NCBI RefSeq assembly: GCF_035046485.1
Contig: NC_085136.1
Span: 299,490,778 to 299,554,777 of the forward strand
Length of the DNA stretch: 64,000 nucleotides
DNA from: Aedes albopictus
Taxonomy: Eukaryota > Arthropoda > Insecta > Diptera > Culicidae
Direction of reading: 5' to 3'
Shown here: positions 56,240 through 64,000 of the stretch, piece by piece
Position numbering within the stretch: the first letter of the stretch is position 1
Layout of the letters: each line of letters opens with the position of its first letter
Made by a program: the position numbers and the translations under genes
The notes under the pieces: model-generated
What the model was told of the DNA's origin: nothing
Seen by the model: the letters and a program-made list of their open reading frames with translations, nothing else
Databases searched by the model: none

Positions 56240-57844
56240 AACGGGTGTAAATGTTTCAGCTAAAGAAAATGCGGCATAGCGATAAAAACATCAAACGAGT
56301 CCATAATAGCATAACCAATCAAAATCATCTCATTGCGAGCCGGTATCATCGTCGTTCAGCTCTCTTTCTTCTGAACAGCATAACATTCGAGTCATGTGTG
56401 TTTTATTGAACTGCTTCTCCAGCTATCACCGAACCACTCCTCATCCCATAGGTACCTTGAACAAAAATTGAAACTCATCCAACGATGAGTGCGCGTATTG
56501 TTTAATCGTGTTAGCTTTCAGAAGTTCTCGGTCATTAGCGGGACTCGAACTCGAAGCGAGCCGCCACAAGATCAAACAAGACGCTTTGTCGGATCGGACC
56601 ACCGCCGCCGCCTACATCACGGCATCTCTCTGCACCCCTAGCAGGTCAGGCTAAGATCCCGATCCGATTGATAGGCCATTTTAAGTTGGAAGAAGTGTGG
56701 AAGCGAAAAAGGCGAGGGACGGATTGGGAGTTTACAAAATTGGGATAATTCCAAAAGTGATGTAATTATTAGGCTCCCGCGATGAGAGCAATTAGCTGAT
56801 GTTAGAGTGCGTTGTTGTTCTGCTGCCAGGGACCAATCAGCGACGTGGACCGTGGGCTACCGGGTGCAATGTTGCTGGCTGATGCTAAATCATGGGGGGA
56901 AACTTATCTGCGCCATGGTTTGGACTCGTGCTGGGCACGTTCGGGACGGTAATTAGCCCCCAATGGGATTCAATTGATTGTAACAAGATACGCAGGAGCC
57001 TTTTTCGTCAGAAAGCTGATCTAGGCTGTGGTGTGGGAAAAAAGATGAACGACAAGAGTTGAAATTCGAAGAAAATACAAAAAAAGGTTTTTGAAAATAT
57101 GCAACTCATTCAAAAGGTGGGCGAAACACAGTACCATAATGTTAAGCCTTCCGGCTAATAGTTGCAAAATTGTCCAAACAAAGGATTCAACATATTCCTT
57201 TGCGTTCATGATTTTTGAACTCAAGGGCGTCCTTTATATGATACGCCCCTTTTTTCGAATACGAACTGATCGTTTTGCTCTAGCCCACTTTTCAAATCGT
57301 TCAGTTAGTATTGTTAGTTTTTTCAAAAGAAAATACATAACTTCATTTGAAAGCACGTCACAACAATGGGCTTTTGTTGTGATTCAACTGGTGAACTGAT
57401 TGAAGTGTAAATCGCTTTATGGTTTTTACAGAAAAAGCGATAATAGATGGAATGTGACTTGATTGTACGGAAGAACATAAACAAAGCTCCAGTTTTTGTT
57501 TCTATTTAATGTTTCGATTCTAGTACTTTTCTATATAAGAACGTTCTGATTCGAACAGAAACATCTGACGAGAGCTTGAATGGTTGAATTTGGCAAGAAC
57601 GTGAACATATCCTTGGTAGAATTTCTGGTGTAATGCTGAAGGATTTTTAAAATCACTATCACTACTTATCTTTGGTAACGGACTACCGCTACCGCATAGG
57701 AATATCAAAAGAGTGAATTTTTAAAAGATTACTGTTTTTCGGATAACTTATCGAGATGGCATGTTATCAATATGCGTACAGCGAGTTCATTCACTAATTT
57801 TCTGGAAAATTGACATATTGAAACAGAAAATTGCATCAACCCCG
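56240..57844. other. No gene recognised
   Basis: Partly GC-richer (56300-57000) and AT-rich afterwards, with open frames of up to 102 codons but no recognisable protein. No repeat could be defined. Confidence 0.3.
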
Positions 57845-57930
57845 TCGTAGTTCAGATACGATTTGAACCGACGACTCTCCAGTTCACTAAACAGGGTGTG
57901 TAAGTAAACTACACAACATACCAGGTAACA
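57845..57930 (-). other. Weak tRNA-like segment
   Basis: On the minus strand an A-box-like TTGTGTAGTTTACTTACAC and a B-box-like GGTTCAAATCG lie at plausible spacing, with a ctgtttagtgaactgg hairpin where an anticodon arm would be. Stem pairing in the T-arm is poor. Probably a decayed tRNA pseudogene or SINE head. Confidence 0.3.
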
Positions 57931-58106
57931 CCGCAGGCGATACCAATAATGGGCACCTTGGTTTGATCAAGAGCAACTAAAGCAACCGGATATTGCTACT
58001 GCTACTGCATCTCGAGGCAGCGTCTGCAGCGTTGCTAGACGAGGAAGAGCTCGACGTGGCCCCTTTGGAGGACTACACCAAAACCTTCATTCAGGTAAGG
58101 CGTCGG

Positions 58107-58235
58107 GACTGCCTACATAAAGTTGTTACCTAAATTGATTCATTATCTAAATGGATTCAGTTCATAACCTAAATGGATTTGAAGATTTAAAAGAAGTTTG
58201 AGATGGGTGAGTGGCCTGGAGATTTAAAGGGGGAC
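58107..58235. repeat. Left module of composite repeat element, copy 2
   Basis: The words gggactgcctacataa, cattatctaaatggattcag and ataacctaaatggatttga parallel the left module of copy 1 at 20955-21060 in the same order, including gtttgagatgggtgagtggc. Confidence 0.7.
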
Positions 58236-58481
58236 ATCGCAACTAACATTCTTAGCGCTATAAGCTTCAGTCATTTGCTTTCTGTTGTGTAACCATCGAA
58301 TTGAAGCAGTCAACGCTGAATAAAAGGGAAGCTAGTCAAATATAAACCATAAGCTAATACACGGTATCAAAACAAGCACCATGCAGCTACCAAACTCGGC
58401 TTTCAGAAAACAATCACTTGTCACTGGGGCTGCCTTTAATTCATTCTATTCCAACATCGGAAGATTTCCCGGAAGATTTAA

Positions 58482-58596
58482 CCCTTCAGCGCGCGCGCTG
58501 TTGTAAAAAGTACAACACTACCAAAAAACCTCGCTTTCCGTATACATCGCGAGCGCGGTGAAGTTTTGGTTGCTTGATGGCGCGCGTCCTGGAAGG
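58482..58596. mobile_element. 115 bp piggyBac-type MITE, copy 2
   Basis: TTAA lies at 58478-58481 and 58597-58600. Ends CCCTTCAGCGCGCGCG and GGAAGG match copy 1 (29441-29555), as do the internal gctgttgta and gtacaacac words. Both are exactly 115 bp. Confidence 0.8.
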
Positions 58597-58600
58597 TTAA

Positions 58601-59237
58601 AATCTTGAACAAATCCAATAGGAGTCCCCACTAACAAAACAGTTGCAATATACAGTACAATTCGTAATATTGACAAATCCACAAACCAGCAGCGCTTTGA
58701 AGGCCGTTATGCGATATCGTTACAGCTAGAAGCTGTAATAAAGAAACTATTGGTATACCAACACGTCTTGTCAAAACAAACTTTAAGCGGGATATAGGGG
58801 AGTTAGGGACATAATGGACACCCGGAGCGAACTGGGCACCTCTGTTTTTGTCGAAACCGTTGAATTTTATGTTAAAATTTGAATGTAGAAGTGTGAAGGA
58901 ACATGTGAACGTTCTATTCTTCAATGGTACCATTTATATCCCTTCAAAATAGGCAAAATATCTCTCAAATTATAATTTGTTTTTCATATATTGAAATTCT
59001 TATAATTTTGGGGCGATAAATAAGGTTTTGCGAGCGTTTGAGTGTCTTCACCATGAAAAATAGCCACGCATTATCTATCTGCATATATACTTAGGATTGA
59101 CAATACTTAAAGTATTTAAATTTTGATCAGAATGCACTTAAAATAGGAAATTTGATGTTGTAGTCGATTCGGGGCGAAATAAACACTGGCTATCAGGAAT
59201 GGATGTATGCACATTGCATACTGTTAGGCGTTTTTAA
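58601..59237. other. No gene recognised
   Basis: AT-rich. A gttagggacataatggacac word near 58810 recalls words at the far right end of the window (ctggtccacatgg at 63980) but I could not define an element. Confidence 0.25.
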
Positions 59238-59239
59238 TA

Positions 59240-61026
59240 AAGACTGCCCCAGAAAGTATGGACGCACCTAGTATTCAGTTGACTGGGCCTGATCGATGGT
59301 TCTAGTTTCAGGCTTCGTTTTGGCTGTTTCTGCTTACAATAGGATCGAAAATTCAAACGATCTTTGCCACGATGAACATAGTGGTTTCGCAGCACGGCGT
59401 CACGAACACTAATGCAAATCTACTGGTTTAAAATATGCCCATTTGATTTTGCTGGGAACAGCTGATCTTTGTTTACTATTTTCAACCAGTAACTCAAGTG
59501 GTGTTCGTGTAATACAGCGTGTACGTACACGCAACACTACTAAAAGCAGAAACCACTATTGGAATTCGAAATGGTAACTTTTTGGTCATATCCCGCTCTG
59601 TGTAAGTTAGAAGGTTTTTTTTCTTGTGCTCAAATACCTTCATTTTTTGTTTTTCCAAACGAGGGTTAGCAGGATCTTTATTTTTAATCCATTTTTTGCC
59701 TATGCTTAAACGTGTTATCCCCACCGTGTTTGCTGATTGCTGCTTGCACTGTTTTCTCACTTACTCCCACCATATTTTGCTCATTTCCTTAATGATCTTT
59801 CAAGCTCTGTTCATCGTTTGTGCACATTTTTTCGATGATGTTCCGCTGAAAGTTGATCGCAAAAACCGCTATACAAATGCTGAGAAAATAGATTGACCAA
59901 CAGGATGTAGCTTTCACACGTAAAAAAATCCGTTCCGAAGTTTGTCAACATCCAGTCACGAAAACCAGAACAGACACAATTTTCGCTTACAAATATACAC
60001 CATGAACTAAAATCACAAACTCGTGAACTCTGTCCTGAAGCATATGCGTAACGCCTGTTCCAGTTGCTGGTTCAAGAACAAAAATCACATAATCGGGCAC
60101 TGTGTTCGGGTATTTGGGAACTCAGTTTACGTAAACGGAAACTAAGTTCACGGGAACTAGATTTTAGTTCATGGTAACAGAAATTTTCTTCACGGCAGCA
60201 ACAATTTGTTCTCGGTGCCGTGATTATAGTTTACGGTCTGCAATGCAGCGCTGGACTGGGAGCAAAAACACCAGAAATGTGAAACCTCTTTGTTGACTGA
60301 CATGATCCTGTTTATTGAAATAGATTCTCACCATGTTGCACCATACTTACATTTCCTTAGAAAACAGATAATTGAATGATAATTACGGAATTCGGCATCA
60401 CAATACCATTTCCATACAACAAGAAAATAGATGTGATTCGAGGGGGAGCTGCAAAAATCAAACTGTACCACCCGAATATGGAATTCTTCAGTTCACTAGA
60501 TGGAAATCTATCAGCTCTTAAACTGCATTAAATTATTATTTGTTATTAGTACGAACGATTCTTTGATAAAAGTAATGTTTTTAACTAACTTAGGAAACTA
60601 GAAGCAAAGATTCGCGGCATTTATGTTGACGATCACTAGTTTGTTTTTGAGTGAGCGTTATCAATGTTGACAGCGCGCGTGAAGTGAGTTCCTGCTATAG
60701 GGAACAAAATCACATATATGGTTGCATGAAGTCTGGTAAACATGATTCGAGTTCACAATATTAAACGCGTTACTAAATAACAAGTGTGATTGAGCAGGTA
60801 TGAACAGTATTCTTTAATTTACGATAACATATCACGAAATCTGGAAGCTTTGGTCACGTTTATCAGAACTATTTCATGAATTTGAAAAGGCTGCAGGTTC
60901 CGTTTCTCGTGATTATTTGTTCCTGAATATTGGAACGGATTTCTAAGCGTGCAAAAAGAACTAGTCATCAATAGTTTTGAAATGCCAGTATTTTATTTAT
61001 GCGTCCATACTTTCTGGGCCGGTCTT
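59240..61026 (-). mobile_element. Tc1/mariner-like element with transposase N-terminal remnant
   Basis: Ends AAGACTGCCCCAGAAAGTAT and, on the other strand, AAGACCGGCCCAGAAAGTAT match for 25 of 27 bases and are flanked by TA (59238-59239 and 61027-61028). On the minus strand at about 59830-59494 the reading FQRNIIEKMC, SEKTVQAAISKHGGDNTF and DPANPRLEKQKMKVFEHKKK resembles the N-terminal DNA-binding domain of Tc1/mariner-type transposases. The catalytic DDE part is absent. A second inverted pair (aaatccgttcc near 59927 and 60937) encloses about 1 kb and suggests a nested MITE that replaced or split the centre. Confidence 0.75.
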
Positions 61027-61129
61027 TAGTTCAGAAAAAAATCAATGCAATTATTTAAGCATAAAGTTTATTTAATCAACTTTGTGGTTACTTTGACTTG
61101 CTGGCGTTTACACTCACAATAAATGTTAG

Positions 61130-61680
61130 TTGGGATGCGGGGTTTCTGAGGGATTTCATGGGAATTTCAAGAGGAGGGGGGGGTGTTGTCAAAGGCATTG
61201 CACAGGGGGGGGGGGAGGTCTTCAGGGGTATTTTCGGGGAGTTTCTGAGGGTCCCAGGTGCGTTACAAGACCCCATGTGTTAGGGGGATTTCGAAGGCAT
61301 TTCAGAAAGCTTCAGATGATTTTTGGCGAGTTACAGATGTGTAACTCAGGCGTAACGTAGGCGTTTTCGGGGGTTTCTGAGGGTCTCAAGTGCGTTACAT
61401 GGGGTCTGAGGGGGTTAAGGGGGATTTCGAGGGCGTTTTAGGAAGCTTAAGAGGATTTTTGACGGGTTTCAGAGGCGTTACGCCTTCGTTTTCGGTGGTT
61501 TTGGAGGGTCCCAGGGGTGTTACAGGGAGGGTTAAGGAGGCCTACAGTTTCTGAAAATACATTTTGGATAACAGCTTTTACGTAACTTTCAGGGAGATTT
61601 CAGCGGTGTTTTAAAGCGTTTCTTTAACGTTGCAGGTGGTTTCAGAAGAGATTCAAGACGTTCCAGACTGTTCACGATTG
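61130..61680 (+). repeat. GTTTCA satellite within composite copy 2
   Basis: Words such as ggcgtttcgggggtttc-like, gcgttacatggggtc and gggatttcgaaggcattt recur. This corresponds in position and sequence to 21060-21830 of copy 1. Confidence 0.65.
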
Positions 61681-61732
61681 TAGATCCAAACATTGTCAGC
61701 ACAAAGTTGCATGTGCCTGTATGTGTATTAGC

Positions 61733-62438
61733 GTGGCTCAAAATACCACATGTCAAAAAGTTCGATGGGCCCTCTTCTCATTTCGTTCTATATGACGCCT
61801 CGATGCTCTGGTCAGATTTTCAGCTAAACCCGTTAACATTTGGGCTGTGCTAAACTCATTTGAATTTTGTATGGGAGTTTATATGGGAAAACATCGTTTT
61901 TCGCATTTTTCTCATGAGGGGCACTATTTTTACTTAAAACACATAACCGATTGTATTGAACTATAGTCTCACATGTGCTGAAAAACTTTGTCGAAGACCG
62001 CAAAGTCATCCGAAGCTTGTAGGAAAAGATATTACACGCAGACCATCTGGTGGTGCTTAACATTTAACATGTAAAGGAATAACAATAGCAATAAAATCTC
62101 GTTGAATGGGCCCGTATTGTCTAGGCTATGACTTTTTTCGCAAGTGTCTGAGCACGTAGCGGTCTTCGACAAAGTTTTTCGGCATATCATAGACAATATT
62201 TCTATAGGATCGATTACGTGTTTTAAGGGAAATTGGAACCCCTCAGAAGAAAACTGCAAAAAACGATGTTTTCCCATATAAACTCCCATACAAACTTCAA
62301 ACAAGTTTAGCACCGCCCAAATGTTAACGGATTTAGCTGAAAATTTAACCAGAGCATCGTGGCGTCATATAGAACGAAATGAGAAGGGGGCCCATCGAAC
62401 TTTTTGACATGTGGTTTTGCCATACAAGCTTGAGCCAC
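61733..62438. mobile_element. 706 bp fold-back MITE
   Basis: The ends are GTGGCTCAA on each strand, and long arms (for example catgtcaaaaagttcgatgg at both sides, tataaactcccatacaaa and its complement) make nearly the whole element a hairpin. AGC flanks both ends (61730-61732 and 62439-62441), a possible 3 bp duplication. It interrupts the repeat part of composite copy 2. No coding region. Confidence 0.7.
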
Positions 62439-62689
62439 AGCATTACTTTTTTTCAATCATTTAAGCACACAAGTTATGCATGTAGATTCGATGACTTATG
62501 GTAGAAAATTTTTAGGAAACATTAAACAGTGCCAAACCAACCCCACTATCCCTCATTGCTCACCCCTAAACCCCCTCCCACCCCCCTTGAGCACGCCATA
62601 AACTCCCCTTAATTCCACTTGCAACTTAATTATCTTAAACCAACCTTATCCATAATCTAAAACACTTCAACTGCTTTGAGCACAATCAG

Positions 62690-62785
62690 ATTCCATTTAG
62701 GTAATGTTACCTAAATGAAGGGACCTAAATAGATTTTACCTAAATGGATTCTATTCTAATTAAGGTTTGAATGTACTAAGCCATC
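62690..62785. repeat. Right module of composite repeat element, copy 2
   Basis: ccatttaggtaatgttacct with its complement, gggacctaaatagatttta and cctaaatggatt match the right module of copy 1 (22405-22490). C-rich sequence precedes both. Confidence 0.7.
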
Positions 62786-62799
62786 AACAACGTGGCCAA

Positions 62800-63840
62800 A
62801 AACCTTACGGGTACGTGTAATGGAGTCGAACGAATGAAATGGTTCGATGAGGAGTGCAGAGCGGTTTTGGAGAAGAAGAACTCAACGTAGGGGGCAATGC
62901 TGCAGTATGGAACCCGACAGAATGTGAAGCGATACAGACAGAAGCGAACGTAGCAGACTCGCCTCTTTCGGGAGAAAAAAAAACACCGCCTGGGGATAGC
63001 AAATAAATCAGTAAGGAATAGTGTAATGCATCAATTTTCAGGACAAACCATTTTGAACGTGTTCTTGTTGTGAGCTACGGTTCTGAAAAGTTGGCCACCG
63101 CACAGGATTGCACAGGATGATAGTCAGTATCTAGAAATCCAGACAACTATCGGAGAAGTGGAAGGAAGGGGTATTCTGCCCTATTCACAAGGAAAACAAA
63201 CATTTGTAGTGTAAGAACTACAGAGCGATCAGCATTTTGAATGCCGTCTATAAAGTCCTGTCACCTAGAAGGAATCCGTGGGAAGCCAGCAAGCCGGCTT
63301 TATCAACGGTCGGTCTAGAACGGACCAGATCTTCACTGTACGGCAAATTTTCCAGAAATGTCGTGAATTCCAGGTTGAACGCGTCACCTGTTCAAAAACT
63401 TCAAGGCAGCTTACGACAGTATCGACCGCACAGAGCTAGGGAAAATCATGGACGATACCGGAAGTCTTCTGCGGACACGGAACATGGTCCATACTCGAAG
63501 AGAATCTGCAATCACTTGGAGTTTTCGAGCGACGTATGCCAATGATGATCTTTGGTAGTGTGCCAAAGAACGGTGTGTGACGGAGAAGGATGCACCACGA
63601 GCTCGCTGAAATCTACGGCGAACCTGGCATGCAGGTGGCAACAGCCTAACGGATACGATTTGTAGGAAATATTGGAAGAATGCCGGACAAGAACTCTGTG
63701 AAGTTGGTGTTCACTACTAATCCAGTCTGCACAAGAAGGCGTGGAGCGCAGAAGTTGATCGCTATTTGGTGAGCATTAAAAGTGACTGAGGATGGAGAGC
63801 AGCAGCCACAAACCGAGACGTACTATTGTTAACCTTCATC
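62800..63840 (+). pseudogene. RTE-clade fragments
   Basis: A linker piece (EWFDEECRAVLEKKN-like, RYRQKR) is followed after about 63000 by reverse transcriptase starting FRAISILNAVYKVLS (63220). Soon after the palm region it jumps to GVFERRMPMMIFGS and HHELAEIYGEPG, so the FADD region has been deleted near 63480-63520. Frameshifts occur throughout. Confidence 0.75.
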
Positions 63841-64000
63841 CAGCCAACGTACATTTTACACCTTCGGAAAAGCATAAAAATGGTCATAACTTTTTTGTTT
63901 TTTCCATGGATTTTGATGAAATTTTCACAACTTCCCGAAAAAAATTTCTAGTTTATGATGCCGGGAACATGGGTGCCTGGTCCACATGGTTCCGGAGTTA
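63841..64000. other. Window edge, unassigned
   Basis: Sequence after the RTE remnant. It may be the start of another repeat but is too short to define. Confidence 0.2.

Noticed and set aside
56515..56590. Possible tRNA near gggactcgaactcg
   Set aside because: The B-box-like word is isolated; no acceptor, D or anticodon stems can be formed around it.
1..64000. Endogenous viral sequences
   Set aside because: Some mosquito genomes carry them in repeat-rich regions, but none of the readings I examined resembled a viral protein. A translated database search would be needed to exclude short fragments.

Overview
The window looks like intergenic or intronic DNA from a large, transposon-rich insect genome, most probably a culicine mosquito such as Aedes. 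The evidence is the repeat content: several broken RTE-clade non-LTR retrotransposons, an I-clade-like retrotransposon, tRNA-derived SINEs, and many MITEs of the hAT, piggyBac, Harbinger-like and TA-target types. There is no bacterial, phage or organellar organisation and no intact protein-coding gene that I can recognise. The species is an inference, since nothing in the window fixes it.

Layout. 0-9.4 kb: a repeat edge with a nested TA MITE, an RTE copy on the minus strand (2.06-5.33 kb), a 1.7 kb hAT-like element, a SINE and a fold-back element with TAA target duplications. 10.36-16.93 kb: a 6.57 kb TA-flanked element made of two inverted arrays of a 144 bp repeat around a 0.5 kb spacer. 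17-25 kb: unique sequence, one possible first exon, a composite repeat element (20.96-22.50 kb), and degenerate GTTTCA-type satellite. 25.3-28.96 kb: an I-clade-like element on the minus strand, split by a MITE. 29-35.1 kb: C-rich satellite, a piggyBac-type MITE, a TA MITE, a full-length SINE with a 15 bp duplication, and nested palindromic repeats. 35.5-39.3 kb: RTE fragments on the plus strand. 41.85-45.4 kb and 48.27-52.99 kb: two inverted copies of a second AP-endonuclease non-LTR family. 54.3-55.8 kb: an RTE copy on the minus strand. 58.1-62.8 kb: a second composite repeat element, opened by a Tc1/mariner-like element and a fold-back MITE. 62.8-63.8 kb: RTE fragments.

The main interest is stratigraphy rather than gene function. 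Nine insertions keep identical flanking target duplications longer than 2 bp with recognisable ends. They include three hAT elements with 8 bp duplications, a solo LTR with 5 bp, a MITE with 4 bp, two piggyBac-type MITEs with TTAA, a SINE with 15 bp and a 55 bp retroposon tail with 11 bp. This lets the order of insertion be read directly. All transposon coding regions are broken by stops, frameshifts or deletions.

The most unusual structure is the 6.57 kb palindrome, whose transcript would be expected to fold into a long hairpin RNA. GC-richer single-copy-looking islands (about 17.6-18.5, 19.8-20.3, 23.1-24.1, 40.2-41.5, 53.2-54.0 and 56.3-57.0 kb) are where host exons or regulatory DNA would most likely lie, but I could not prove any.
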